Counted from the stretch's first letter, positions 16,408-25,554 are shown. The stretch: 38,560 bases of DNA from Bacillota bacterium (GCA_023401925.1 JAEXDA010000072.1:1-38560); one strand, 5' to 3'. Notes: a model not told the origin generated them from the letters alone. Numbers and translations: made by a program.

Positions 16408-16616
16408 TTTGTTATAGCTTATTCTGACTTATTCTTTAAAATCCTTCTTATTGTATCCTGTTTTATCGGAATGAACATTCTTTAGGTTCAGCGATTCGCC
16501 GACGGAAGGGGAACTGTACGATTAATTATTCATTGTATAATAAATTTTCTGGTTTTACAACGTCTTTGATTCGTAAAAAGACCCATTGAATTTGTTCACC
16601 TTCCGTTAGGTAGATG

Positions 16617-16643
16617 ACCAATAGCCCACACTCTCATATAATA
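16617..16643 (+). promoter_or_regulatory. Sigma-K-like promoter
   Basis: AC at 16617-16618, 16 bp, then CATATAATA at 16635-16643 fits the sigma-K pattern (AC, 16-17 bp, CATAnnnTA). It lies 25 bp upstream of the collagen-like gene. Because AC is a very weak -35, the match alone is only suggestive; the spore-surface-like product strengthens it. Confidence 0.5.
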
Positions 16644-16668
16644 ATAAAAAAGAATAGGAGTGAGGCAT

Positions 16669-17178
16669 TTGGATTTTTCGAATGAATCTTTAAAACAGTT
16701 GGAACAAATCCACCAAGATATTTTTCAATTATCGGTGGATGATGAACTGAAGAAGGTAGTCTTGGGAGATGTGGAACTTGCAGTAAAATATTTTCTTCGA
16801 GAGAATATTTTAGGTGTTTTTAATGCGTTAACAGTTGTCGTGATGAAATTACATACTTATTTATTAACAGCAAAAGAATCATGTGAAAAAATTGACCCAA
16901 TATTACGGGGGATTCACTGGATACAACAAGCTATTATTCGAAAACCCGTTAATCTTGCAGGTCCGGCGGGAGCAACCGGGGCGGAGGGACCGTCAGGATG
17001 TCCGGGGCCTGTGGGATATACAGGGGCAACGGGACCATCAGGGGCCGGTGGTACGACAACTTTCGTAACCACAAGTACAATTCCTATCGTACCGGCTTGG
17101 AAATACGAGCAACGGCCCTGTTATACTTTTATTTGTAGGGCTGATCAACATCGTAGAATTATGGGTTCGCATCATTGA
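16669..17178 (+). CDS. Short collagen-like protein, possible spore surface protein
   Basis: The N-terminal 100 residues form a helical domain without a signal peptide. Residues about 102-129 are collagen-like Gly-X-Y triplets (GPAGATGAEGPSGCPGP, then GYTGATGPSG) with the GAT/GPS style of Bacillus exosporium proteins such as BclA. After GAGG the sequence continues for about 40 residues, rich in T/I/P and then basic (CRADQHRRIMGSHH), unlike a BclA C-terminal trimer domain. The gene may be a short variant or truncated. The TTG at 16669 has AGGAG 8 nt upstream; a GTG at 16660 overlaps it. A terminator follows. Spore association is inferred from the repeats and the sigma-K-like promoter. Confidence 0.75.
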   Translation: MDFSNESLKQLEQIHQDIFQLSVDDELKKVVLGDVELAVKYFLRENILGVFNALTVVVMKLHTYLLTAKESCEKIDPILRGIHWIQQAIIRKPVNLAGPAGATGAEGPSGCPGPVGYTGATGPSGAGGTTTFVTTSTIPIVPAWKYEQRPCYTFICRADQHRRIMGSHH

Positions 17179-17192
17179 TAAAAAATTTGGCC

Positions 17193-17233
17193 GTCAGGGG
17201 AAAGTCTCCAAACTAGATTCGTTTTCCCCTGAC
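17193..17233 (+). terminator. Terminator after the collagen-like gene
   Basis: GTCAGGGGAAA (17193-17203) pairs perfectly with TTTCCCCTGAC (17223-17233) over 11 bp. The following TGTTTTACCC is a weak U-tract. Confidence 0.65.
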
Positions 17234-17368
17234 TGTTTTACCCATTGACAATGACATTTGGAAGATTTGAGTTGATAGTCAAAAATGATGAGAATTCGTT
17301 TATAAATTTTGAAATAAATGCCATGGTACTGGTTAAACTATATATATTATCCACTGAGGGAGGATATC

Positions 17369-19627
17369 ATGGAAATTACCATTCATCTTCAGACTGAAAG
17401 TTCTGAAGGGCTCTATTTAGAGTTATGGCATAATCATAAATACCGTAGAAAGCCTCAAGTAGTTCGACCCAATGGCACGGATGAAGATGGACCCTTTTTC
17501 CAGATTGACTCACCCTTAAGTTCTTTTCATCTTCGGTTCTATAATCTAAAAGGCGATCCGGGTTTTGAGCGTTTTTACGGTAATTTTTTCGGAAAAGAGA
17601 TCTGGTGTTTGGCGGACCGGCCCGACTTGTATCCGGTGAAGCCTGCCAAAGTAAAGGGCGATGTCAACAGTTACTATGGAGAAATAAGAAATTTAGTACC
17701 GGAAAACCTTTACTTGCCGGAAACGGATATCTCCTATCTGCGGAACGGTTTTCCTGATGTGAGAGTGGCAGGTTCCAAAATAAAAAAAACGATGCTCGGA
17801 GCGAACCTTTTGAGTGATCGTTCCGTATTATTTGGTGTTTTTCATCCACGGGCGGCACAGCTTTATCTGGTTGGCGATTTTAACGATTGGCAATGTCCCG
17901 GTCATCCAACTCCAAACCCGGAAAAGTTTTTGCCAATGGATTTATTCCGGGGTTATTATGATTATCCCAATATTTGGTTATTGAGAATACCCGGGGACAA
18001 GCTGCCGCAAAAAATAAGGTACCAATTTTATGTTGTCGGAGGTATACCTCTCAATGGTAACAGACGCCCGGAAAAATATATCCATGATCCTTATACCCGT
18101 AGCTATGATGAAGATATAACTCGCAACTCATGTTTGGTGGTTGATCCGAACCACTATGAGTGGCGGAGTAAGTATTGGAAAACTCCGAATTTGTCGGAGA
18201 TGATTATTTATGAAATGAATGTGTACGGGTTTACTGAAGGGGATGCGGATATTCCTGTTGGGGAACAGGGAAAATTTCAAGGCGTTATCCGTAGAATTCG
18301 CAATGGCTATTTTAATGATCTGGGAGTGAACACATTAGGATTGATGCCGACCTCAGAGGCCCCAACGATGCAAGGCCCATCAGCACTTGGCTATGATCCC
18401 TGCGGGTTTGCTTCCATTGAACGTGACTTCGGTACACCGGATGAATTGCGGGAGTTGGTTGATGTTGCCCATCAAAATGATTTGGCGGTTCTTCTGGACC
18501 TTGTTTTCAATCACACAGCCAATACTTTCAATCCTTTATGGGATATCATCAGTGATAATAATCCCGGAGGTTTCTATTTTAGCGGGAATACTCCCTGGGG
18601 AAACAGAGTGGCCACTGAAAGAGAAGAGGTTCAGGATTATCTGATCGATATTTGCAAAATGTTTATTAAGGAATACCGAGTGGATGGATTTCGGTTTGAC
18701 GCTACCCACTCCGATTGGATGGATCATGGTTTTTTGCATCGGCTTCAATATGAATTACGAGATCGCGGGTTTAAATCCGATTGTATTTTAATCGTTGAGA
18801 ACTTGCCTAACCAGCCTGATCTCAATCGGGATGGCTGGAACGGTTTTTCGCAGTGGTGTGACCCTTTTCATGATAAAATCAAAGCCTTATTGCGTGAAGG
18901 TGTTTTTCAAGATTGGGTCGATAACTCAACCGAGCACTTAGGGGATGTTTTTTATTATAGCCGGAATTTTTATGCAAAACATACCAACAATGCAATCAAT
19001 TATTGTGAGAGTCATGATGAGAACAGTATGCCTTATGAGGTGGCTACGGATGGACCGGGTTTGCAAACGGCAGCTGCCAAAGAAAGAAAATCGCGATTGG
19101 GGTTAATGGCAACGGTGGCCGCATTAGGCCAACCTATGGTTTACATGGGACAAGAGTTTGATGTAGATAGACCGCGAAACAGAATACAATTCGACTGGCC
19201 AATGAATTTGAATGAACACCATTTTTATCAATGGGTGCGGGGATTGTTTCATTTGCGCCGCCGTTATCCTGGCCTCCGGATGGCGGGTTCAAATTTGATA
19301 GAGGAAGGTCGCTTCCAATTTATCGTGGCACCTTGGCTTGAGCAGGGACGGGATCGAGTCGTCATCGGGTGGAGGACAAACCCGACTTCGCAGCCACGTG
19401 ACCAGATAGTCGTACTATTCAATTTCGAACCTTATGATGTAGAGGTTGGGGTCGATTTTGGCCTAGCCGGGAAATGGCTGAAATTGGCGGATATCGATCA
19501 GGTGAATGATATCCCACCGTATGGGGATAATTCCCGTGAGGAATCCTCAACAATTGATACCAACGGTTTTCTGGAGGGTTTTCACATGCCGCCCAGTAGC
19601 GGATTTATTTATAAGTGGGAGCATTAA
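17369..19627 (+). CDS. GH13-family alpha-glucan enzyme with N-terminal CBM48-like domain
   Basis: A large alpha-amylase-family enzyme, probably cytoplasmic as no signal peptide is seen. I take the ATG at 17369 (752 aa), which has GAGGGAGG just upstream; the in-frame ATG at 17318 has none. Residues about 145-250 look like a CBM48 domain (VFHPRAAQLYLVGDFNDW). The (beta/alpha)8 barrel follows, with LLDLVFNHT (region I), GFRFDATH (nucleophile D444), LIVENL (acid/base E477) and CESHDEN (D550): all three catalytic acids are present. A C-terminal beta domain ends the protein. The domain order resembles glycogen branching enzyme and isoamylase-type proteins, but the exact reaction is uncertain. Confidence 0.88.
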   Translation: MEITIHLQTESSEGLYLELWHNHKYRRKPQVVRPNGTDEDGPFFQIDSPLSSFHLRFYNLKGDPGFERFYGNFFGKEIWCLADRPDLYPVKPAKVKGDVNSYYGEIRNLVPENLYLPETDISYLRNGFPDVRVAGSKIKKTMLGANLLSDRSVLFGVFHPRAAQLYLVGDFNDWQCPGHPTPNPEKFLPMDLFRGYYDYPNIWLLRIPGDKLPQKIRYQFYVVGGIPLNGNRRPEKYIHDPYTRSYDEDITRNSCLVVDPNHYEWRSKYWKTPNLSEMIIYEMNVYGFTEGDADIPVGEQGKFQGVIRRIRNGYFNDLGVNTLGLMPTSEAPTMQGPSALGYDPCGFASIERDFGTPDELRELVDVAHQNDLAVLLDLVFNHTANTFNPLWDIISDNNPGGFYFSGNTPWGNRVATEREEVQDYLIDICKMFIKEYRVDGFRFDATHSDWMDHGFLHRLQYELRDRGFKSDCILIVENLPNQPDLNRDGWNGFSQWCDPFHDKIKALLREGVFQDWVDNSTEHLGDVFYYSRNFYAKHTNNAINYCESHDENSMPYEVATDGPGLQTAAAKERKSRLGLMATVAALGQPMVYMGQEFDVDRPRNRIQFDWPMNLNEHHFYQWVRGLFHLRRRYPGLRMAGSNLIEEGRFQFIVAPWLEQGRDRVVIGWRTNPTSQPRDQIVVLFNFEPYDVEVGVDFGLAGKWLKLADIDQVNDIPPYGDNSREESSTIDTNGFLEGFHMPPSSGFIYKWEH

Positions 19628-19740
19628 TCACCACCATTCTAAAACGAGTGTGAATGAGGATTTTTAACCTTGCTATTTTTATTGATTCCAAGAACCTTAA
19701 TTAAGTAAGTATCTTCAAAAAACGACCTGATTATATTTTA

Positions 19741-19847
19741 AAGACCTCCATCATATTGTATATCGATCAAGGAAACAGAGATTCCGAAAAGTTATAAGGC
19801 TTGAATCTTTTTGCTCACATTTCAATAAGGTATTTAATGGAGGTCTT
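19741..19847 (+). promoter_or_regulatory. Long-range inverted repeat covering a Shine-Dalgarno
   Basis: AAGACCTCCAT at 19741-19751 is the exact reverse complement of ATGGAGGTCTT at 19837-19847, which contains the GGAGG ribosome binding site of the next gene (19851). If both arms are in one transcript the 11-bp helix would hide the ribosome binding site. The 85-nt loop contains further small complementarities (AAAAG/CTTTT). No known riboswitch class is recognised. Confidence 0.5.
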
Positions 19848-19850
19848 CGT

Positions 19851-20183
19851 ATGGAAACTCTTAGTACAGAATACCGGATTTTGGGGAGCGTTTCGTATCT
19901 CATTTGGCCGCTGAGTTTAATCATTGTACTAACGACTTTCAAAAGGGATAAATTCTTGCGTTTTCATGGTTATCAGGCCTTGTACTTAGGAATTTTAGGC
20001 TCTGTACTTTGGTTACTGGGTGGTCCTTTACTACGAATTATTCCTGTTTTTGGGGTTCTCGTATTCAATTCTTTAGCTATTGTCTGGTTTTTGTTTTTAT
20101 TTCTCCTCTGTTACCGTTGTTACCATGGTGATTATTTTAAAGTTCCTTTGATTTATGATCTGGCCCAAAGGAATATGGAGTGA
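19851..20183 (+). CDS. Small membrane protein (DUF4870-like)
   Basis: A 110-aa integral membrane protein with three predicted membrane helices (about residues 12-28, 44-62 and 66-88). The arrangement STEYRILGSVSYLIWPLS, then FLRFHGYQALYLGILG, resembles the DUF4870/Tic20-like small membrane protein family, where the motif FHGYQAL is typical. The function of the family is unknown. The ATG at 19851 has GGAGG at 19839-19843, which lies within the inverted repeat described separately. The lipoprotein gene follows after 69 nt on the same strand and may be co-transcribed. Confidence 0.8.
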   Translation: METLSTEYRILGSVSYLIWPLSLIIVLTTFKRDKFLRFHGYQALYLGILGSVLWLLGGPLLRIIPVFGVLVFNSLAIVWFLFLFLLCYRCYHGDYFKVPLIYDLAQRNME

Positions 20184-20252
20184 TCGTAAGAAAATTTTAA
20201 ATAATCTGAAAATAGAGAAGGAAATTAGAAATAATTATCGAATACCATTTTT

Positions 20253-21452
20253 ATGATCACAAGGAAAAAAATTCAATTTATTTTAATCCTATTACTATTG
20301 CTTCTGCTTTCGGGATGTTTATCCAGACCCAAGCCTCAAACCGGAGACTTTAGCGGTAAGGTTGTTGACGCTTATACCCGGGAGCCGGTTCCCGGCGTGT
20401 TAATGAAAATTGGCGGACTCACAATCAATTCCGATGAAGACGGTAAATTTTCGATTGCCTCTTTACCTCCCGGAGATTATCAGTTGATTTTGGAAAGAGA
20501 CTGGTATAGTCAAACGATTCATGGGGTCCATCATATTGAAAAGCAAAATTCATTGATTTTCCCGATAGTTCCGGTTCCAATGAATGGGAAAATACTTTAT
20601 TGCAATGATAGAGAATCTAACTGGGATATTTGGGAGCTGAACTTGGAAGACCGCTCCGTAAACCGGCTTTCATCCTTGCCGACGAATGAAATCAATCCGG
20701 TTAAATTGCCGAATCGAAATTTAATTTTTCAATCTGACCGGAGCGGTCAAAAGTATGACTTATATTTGAGTTCTTATGAAAATGTCAATAATGTTCTGAC
20801 TCCTTTGTCTTGCTGTACCGTAAATGGAAATGACGAACATCCATCGGTTGATGAAACAGGCACCAAGTTGGTATTTAAATCCCTGGCAATAAGCAGGATT
20901 GTTTATAACTATGATATAACAAATGGTCTATGTATGGATGCGGGAGTAACCGGGTATAGCCCTGTAATCAGTCCTAAGGGTGATAGGGTTGCTTTTGCCA
21001 GCGGTGATTATAAGAGTCTTTTGGTTTACAGTACTTCCGGATCCAACATCATGAAATCCAAGGAGTATAATTTATATTTACAAAAGGGTTTAAGACTAAA
21101 CAACCCTTGCTGGAGCCCTGATGGGAGAAAGATCGCCTTTGATGCCTGGACTACCAGCGGCAATAAAAATATCTATACGATAGAAATTGCAGACCCTAAA
21201 TATCCTGCAGATAGTAAAGATGGCAATATTGAGCAGATTACTTATCGTTACAGGAATAAAGATGCTCATGAACATCCATGTTGGTCAAGGGATGGAAACT
21301 TAATGTTCTTTGTCGGTACAATCCTTTATTCGTCTCGGAAAGATATTTATTGCATTAAAGTCGCTGATGGGATTAGTCTGAAAGAAAAAGCTCCTTGGGT
21401 AATGGTGACCAAGGATCCTGGCGATAAGAATTATCCAGCTTGGAGTGAGTGA
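20253..21452 (+). CDS. Lipoprotein with carboxypeptidase-regulatory-like and beta-propeller domains
   Basis: A cell-surface lipoprotein of 399 aa. The signal peptide has a long Leu run and the lipobox LLSGC, with lipidated Cys22. Residues about 33-90 are a carboxypeptidase-regulatory-like beta-sandwich (GKVVDAYTREPVPGVLMKI, then DEDGKFSIASLPPGDYQL). From residue 105 on, TolB/PD40-type propeller blades repeat: NRNLIFQSDRSGQKYDLYL, SPVISPKGDRVAFASGD, NPCWSPDGRKIAFDAWT, HPCWSRDGNLMFFVG. Proteins of this build bind ligands or partners at the surface; no enzymatic motif is seen. It is the only protein here with a clear lipobox, so the cell does process lipoproteins. Confidence 0.85.
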   Translation: MITRKKIQFILILLLLLLLSGCLSRPKPQTGDFSGKVVDAYTREPVPGVLMKIGGLTINSDEDGKFSIASLPPGDYQLILERDWYSQTIHGVHHIEKQNSLIFPIVPVPMNGKILYCNDRESNWDIWELNLEDRSVNRLSSLPTNEINPVKLPNRNLIFQSDRSGQKYDLYLSSYENVNNVLTPLSCCTVNGNDEHPSVDETGTKLVFKSLAISRIVYNYDITNGLCMDAGVTGYSPVISPKGDRVAFASGDYKSLLVYSTSGSNIMKSKEYNLYLQKGLRLNNPCWSPDGRKIAFDAWTTSGNKNIYTIEIADPKYPADSKDGNIEQITYRYRNKDAHEHPCWSRDGNLMFFVGTILYSSRKDIYCIKVADGISLKEKAPWVMVTKDPGDKNYPAWSE

Positions 21453-21564
21453 CGAAAAATTCCATTTTAGGCGTATGAATACTCTTGCCAAAAAGCATAA
21501 TATAGTATAAAATATATAAATGCCGGTTGAGAAGCTTGTTGAAACATTTGGTTTCAATCGGGAT

Positions 21565-21613
21565 ATAAGGATTAGAAAAGTCCTTATGCGCCTTGTAGCT
21601 TGAACTACGGGCG
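21565..21613 (+). repeat. Tandem hairpins just upstream of tRNA-Arg
   Basis: ATAAGGA (21565-21571) pairs with TCCTTAT (21581-21587), and CGCCTTGTAG (21589-21598) pairs with CTACGGGCG (21605-21613) with a one-base bulge. A short T-run follows at about 21626-21630. They may form a weak terminator upstream of the tRNA. Confidence 0.4.
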
Positions 21614-21633
21614 AAGCAAAAAAGGTTTTTCAT

Positions 21634-21708
21634 GCGCCCGTAGCTCAGTGGATAGAGCACTGGCCTCCGGAGCCAGGTGCGTAGGTTCGACTCCTATCGG
21701 GCGCACCA
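21634..21708 (+). tRNA. tRNA-Arg (anticodon CCG)
   Basis: Full cloverleaf of 75 nt with encoded CCA. The acceptor GCGCCCG pairs with CGGGCGC, the D-arm is GCTCAGTGGATAGAGC, the anticodon stem CTGGC/GCCAG encloses the loop CTCCGGA (anticodon CCG, reading CGG), and the T-arm is GTAGGTTCGACTCCTAT. The discriminator is A, and C20-type arginine identity features are not checked. An integrase remnant lies downstream and points at its 3' end. Confidence 0.97.
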
Positions 21709-21867
21709 CCTAAAAATATTGAATCGACGCAGTTTTATGAGCGTCGATTTTCTATTTGACGTTCTAATTTTGAAAAGCGCGCCAATATGAGGTTTCAAAG
21801 ATTGTTATTTGGGATTGATTGGGAATCGATTCTAAGTTTGAAATTTTATGCAGAAATATGAATAGCA

Positions 21868-22437
21868 TTATCCATCTTGAGAAGCTTTTTGCTTGATATC
21901 AGGCCTTTTAAACTTTAAAACTTTACTCATTTTTTCATTAGCTTCGGCTTGCATTTTAGGTAACACATGGCTATAAATATTCGCAGTTGTCCTAAAATCA
22001 GCTTGTCGTAAGCGCTCCTGAACCACCTTAATCGGAACCCCCTCAGAAATTAATAGAGTGGCACACGTATGTCTAAACCCGTGGGAGTTAATCTTCGGTA
22101 TATCTGCATCATTGCATACATAAGTAATATACCTGGTTATGACTTTCCGATCAATTGGATTGCCATTTAAACTAGCAAAAACCAAATGATTGTCTTTGTA
22201 TCGAATATAAATGGCCGCACATTTCGCCATATCTTTCATTTGCAAATTCCTTTGCTGCTTAAACATAGGGATAAACCAATCATCAAAACTTACGGATGGT
22301 TTAGAAGTTTTTGTTTTAAGCTTCTTTTTGATTTTATTTCCTTGGGCTTGCTGAATTACCGAAAGCAGACAGGTCTTTGTGTTTATATCTTCCCATCTTA
22401 AACCCCTCAGTTCTCTTTGGCGTACCTTCTTTACCAT
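21868..22437 (-). pseudogene. Tyrosine recombinase (phage-type integrase) remnant, C-terminal catalytic part
   Basis: The reading frame covers only the C-terminal half of a phage-type integrase. Visible are the Arg-I region VRQRELRGLRWEDI, HGFRHTCATLL with the H-x-x-R pair, and the tyrosine region TTANIYSHVLPKMQ. Normal enzymes have RLGH before the tyrosine; here it reads RLRQ, so the third catalytic histidine is lost. An in-frame stop lies just upstream of the region and the N-terminal core-binding domain is not recognisable; a fragment FLPYITNREATAF in another frame (about 22500) may be its relic. It points toward the 3' end of tRNA-Arg, the usual arrangement of an island integrated at a tRNA. 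Confidence 0.8.
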
Positions 22438-22942
22438 CAGCTCTTTTGATAGTTAATTGCCGAAGCTTAAAAGCCGTGGCTTCCCGATTTGTTATATATG
22501 GTAAGAATTTAGACGCAGTTCCGTGGAAAGTTTCCGGATAATATTCTTTTTTACCGGTAATTAAGGTGAAGGTTTGGTGGATATTCAACATGGAAGAATG
22601 GTTATATCGTTGGGATATATTGAAAATAAAATCGTTATTAATAGATTCAGGTATAGTTATACCGAGTCCAATTCCATAGAACTTGAACAAGTCAATTGTT
22701 ATAATAGAATCATGTTTTCAGGATTACTTATAATTGACAATTTTATTTTTAAAAAAGAAGGATTAGCGAAATTTGTGTAGTATTACTTAACTAGATAACA
22801 AACTAGAGTTTAAATTTAAGATTTGATAAATCAGCTTTAAGGTGCCATTCAAAATGGTTCAAGAAATTGATGGCAAAAAAATCTAAGGTTTGTCTTTCTA
22901 AATTAAATTCATCTATACTGTACAAAACATTTGAGGTAAAAA
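22438..22942. other. Gene-free 0.5-kb region upstream of the XRE-cupin gene
   Basis: This contains the decayed front of the integrase gene and AT-rich DNA. Open frames on both strands (for example 22574-22780 on the plus strand) lack ribosome binding sites and family features. A TTGTCT at 22889-22894 and a TATACT at 22914-22919 are 19 bp apart, a possible but poor promoter for the next gene. No riboswitch or operator was recognised. Confidence 0.5.
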
Positions 22943-23536
22943 ATGGGTAACCTAGTCGACGACAAACAGAAGAAAATGATAGACGATATTAAGATAAACC
23001 AGATTGGTCAACGGATCCGGATAGCACGGGAACATAAAAAGCTAACCCTTGATGAATTGGCCGTAAGAACTGGTTTGACGAAAAGTTTCCTTTCTCAGGT
23101 TGAAAGAGGTAAGAGTAATCCCTCCCTTGCTTCGATTCGAAGTATCGTGCAAGAATTGAATATCCCTTTGGTATCTTTGTTCGAGAATTCAACGAAGAAT
23201 CTTTCGGATGTTGTGGTAAGGAAAAACAAGCGTAAAAATTTTAAGCTTCCGGATTCGATTTTAAAATTCGAATTGCTCACGCCCGATTTAAAGCGGCAAA
23301 TGGAGATCATTCGGGTGATTGCGCCGCCGGAGGGGAGATCTGAATTCATGGCCCATGAAGGCGAGGAATGGGGCTATGTTGTTAAAGGCCGGATTCGTTT
23401 GACAGTTGGAAATGAAGAATTTGAACTTGAAGCAGGCGATACTGCTTATTATTCAAGTGAAGTTCCCCATGGATGGGTGAATGAAACCGATGATGAAGTA
23501 GAATTGATTTGGGCGATTACACCACCATCATTCTAG
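22943..23536 (+). CDS. XRE-family transcriptional regulator with C-terminal cupin domain
   Basis: A 197-aa regulator. Residues about 20-75 are an XRE helix-turn-helix (RIRIAREHKKLTLDELAVRT, then SFLSQVERGKSNPSLASI). Residues about 120-190 are a cupin_2 barrel with EGEEWGYVVKGRIRLTVG, FELEAGDTAYYSSEVPHGW and a terminal WAITPPSF. This build is common in PuuR/SinR-like regulators that sense small molecules through the cupin. GAGGT precedes the ATG. It is the first gene of the sugar cluster and the likely local regulator, with the transporter gene only 28 nt downstream. Confidence 0.92.
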   Translation: MGNLVDDKQKKMIDDIKINQIGQRIRIAREHKKLTLDELAVRTGLTKSFLSQVERGKSNPSLASIRSIVQELNIPLVSLFENSTKNLSDVVVRKNKRKNFKLPDSILKFELLTPDLKRQMEIIRVIAPPEGRSEFMAHEGEEWGYVVKGRIRLTVGNEEFELEAGDTAYYSSEVPHGWVNETDDEVELIWAITPPSF

Positions 23537-23564
23537 GGTAGCATTAGTATTACAGGAGAAAAAC

Positions 23565-24491
23565 ATGGCGACAGGGATTATCTTGTCATTAATCGGAACC
23601 ATTTTTCATGTATCGTTTATGGTTCCAAGGCATTATTGCGTCTGTGCTGTTCAGTATTACTACACTTCGTTAACTATTGGTGCTACATTCGCTGGTATAG
23701 TGATTGAATACTTTAGTCTGCTCTTTGGCCAACATTTGGGTTTACCCATTAATTCAACCACATTATTGGCAGGGATAATATTGGGAATTACTTGGGCAAT
23801 TGCTTGTTTTACATATATACAGGGAGTAGGGTTAATTGGATTGTCGCGCGCAACCGCACTAAAGAATTATACGGCTGTTATCGGATTGCTGATTGGGATC
23901 ATTGGATTTGGTGAATTTCGACAGATGAGTCGGTTCATGTTTGAACTTGTGTTATTTGGATGTCTCATTATGATGGGAGCTGGGGCTGTTTTGGCCCATA
24001 CTCTACCGACGGGTCAATTGGCTTCCGCCAATAAATGGCGAGGAATTTTATACAGCTTGGTGGCAGCAGTGTTTTTTGCCATTTATGCAACAGAAGTTAA
24101 ACTGGTGGCTTCCCGAATCATGGTGGTAGATCACATTCCCTTGGCTACCGCTTGGGGAGGCTTTTTGGGGGCTAGTGTCTTACTATATTTTACTAAAGGG
24201 AGAAAGGGAGTTATAGATTGGTTCCGAATGTCGGCTATTGAACATTGTTGTGCGGTGGTTAGTGGCTTTTTATGGCTGATGGGTACGTATTGTATGACTG
24301 CAGGGATCCAGTTGGCGGGAGTGGGAATTTCTTGGGCGGTAACACCGTTTGGAACAGTTTTTTCAGTGCTGATCGGATGGAAAATCTTTCATGAAATTGA
24401 ACCATACCAGCAACGAACAAAATTACTATTCGGAATCATCGGCTCATTAGCTTCAATTATCTTATTATTATTTATTTTTAAACCCAGTTAA
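23565..24491 (+). CDS. Putative sugar uptake protein of the drug/metabolite transporter superfamily
   Basis: A hydrophobic 308-aa membrane protein with about ten predicted membrane helices, as in RhaT and the GRP glucose-type uptake family. Suggestive segments are GVGLIGLSRATALKNYTAVIG, read as the conserved helix with small residues, and AGVGISWAVTPFGTVFSVLIGW in the second half. The start ATG has CAGGAG upstream. It lies 28 nt after the regulator gene. Either sugar:proton symport or polyol transport is possible; the substrate is not evident. Confidence 0.7.
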   Translation: MATGIILSLIGTIFHVSFMVPRHYCVCAVQYYYTSLTIGATFAGIVIEYFSLLFGQHLGLPINSTTLLAGIILGITWAIACFTYIQGVGLIGLSRATALKNYTAVIGLLIGIIGFGEFRQMSRFMFELVLFGCLIMMGAGAVLAHTLPTGQLASANKWRGILYSLVAAVFFAIYATEVKLVASRIMVVDHIPLATAWGGFLGASVLLYFTKGRKGVIDWFRMSAIEHCCAVVSGFLWLMGTYCMTAGIQLAGVGISWAVTPFGTVFSVLIGWKIFHEIEPYQQRTKLLFGIIGSLASIILLLFIFKPS

Positions 24492-24537
24492 AAGAAATGG
24501 AGTAGGACTTAAAATCATATGGAAAGAAGTGAATCAA

Positions 24538-25554
24538 ATGAAGGCAGCAGTGATTAAGGAATTTAACAAGCCGATTGCCAGTATTGAGGTTCCCAAACCA
24601 CAGCCGGGCTATGGCGAAGTTTTAATCAAGGTGAAGTCTGCTGGGTTGTGCACCACCGATCAACACATATTAGAAGGCCGGATCCCAACAGTGCAATTGC
24701 CGCATATTCCTGGCCATGAAGGGGCCGGTGTTATTGAAGCTTTGGGAGAAGGAGTCCATGGCTGGAAAATTGGTGAGCGAGTCACTTCCAGTATTTACGT
24801 TACTTGCAATCAATGCCGGTTTTGTTATACAGGACATGAGAATATGTGCCTTAATGTTACCCGGATTGGGTTTGAACGGAACGGATTTTTTAGTGAGTAT
24901 GTGGTAGTGCCTCAAGAAAATTTGTTCAAAATTCCAGAAAGTTTAAGCTTTGAGGAAGCTTGCATCTTACCGGACGCGGGAGCCTGTATCCTGCATGCCA
25001 TTCGTAATAAAGCCCATGTTAAAGCAGGCGATTATGTGGTGGTCATTGGTGCTACTGGTGGCCTGGGAATGCAAGCCATACAGATTTTAAAAATGATGGG
25101 CGCCATAGTCATTGCCACCAGCCGGGATGATCAACGTTTGGATTATGCTGCCCAGTTAGGCGCTGATTATTTGATTAATACCAAACGCCAAGACTTAATT
25201 GCTACGGTCAATGCAATCACTGGTATCGGCGCTGATGTCGTTATTGATAATGTTGGTTTAAGCAGCACGGTAGCCCAATCGGTGCAGTTGACTCGCCGTT
25301 GCGGCAAGATTATTATCGTTGGCTATTTAGCGAATGAATTTACTGCAGATCTATTTAAACTTTTCATGGATGAAATTGAAATCATTGGTTGTCGCGCTAG
25401 CCTTAGGCAGGATTTAGCCGATATGATCCGCTGGTCAGCGGACGGTCGGATTAAACCATATATCAGTAATCGTTATCCCCTGAACGAGATTAACGAGGCA
25501 TTGGCTGATCTTGGCAATGGCAGAATTATTGGCCGTTGCGTGGTTATTCCGTGA
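24538..25554 (+). CDS. Zinc-dependent alcohol dehydrogenase (MDR family)
   Basis: A medium-chain NAD(P)-dependent alcohol dehydrogenase. The N-terminal GroES-like domain has CTTDQHILEG (catalytic zinc Cys), PHIPGHEGAGVIEALGEGV and the structural zinc site CNQCRFCYTGHENMC. The Rossmann domain has VVIGATGGLGMQAIQ and VIDNVGLSS. I take the ATG at 24538 (338 aa), because a GTG at 24529 adds only three residues and has no better ribosome binding site. It follows the transporter and precedes the ABC importer. It is likely to oxidise a sugar or polyol, but the substrate cannot be read. Confidence 0.88.
   Translation: MKAAVIKEFNKPIASIEVPKPQPGYGEVLIKVKSAGLCTTDQHILEGRIPTVQLPHIPGHEGAGVIEALGEGVHGWKIGERVTSSIYVTCNQCRFCYTGHENMCLNVTRIGFERNGFFSEYVVVPQENLFKIPESLSFEEACILPDAGACILHAIRNKAHVKAGDYVVVIGATGGLGMQAIQILKMMGAIVIATSRDDQRLDYAAQLGADYLINTKRQDLIATVNAITGIGADVVIDNVGLSSTVAQSVQLTRRCGKIIIVGYLANEFTADLFKLFMDEIEIIGCRASLRQDLADMIRWSADGRIKPYISNRYPLNEINEALADLGNGRIIGRCVVIP

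Noticed and set aside
22574..22780. 68-aa plus-strand open frame upstream of the XRE-cupin gene
   Set aside because: No ribosome binding site, no family features, and it lies in the decayed integrase region.
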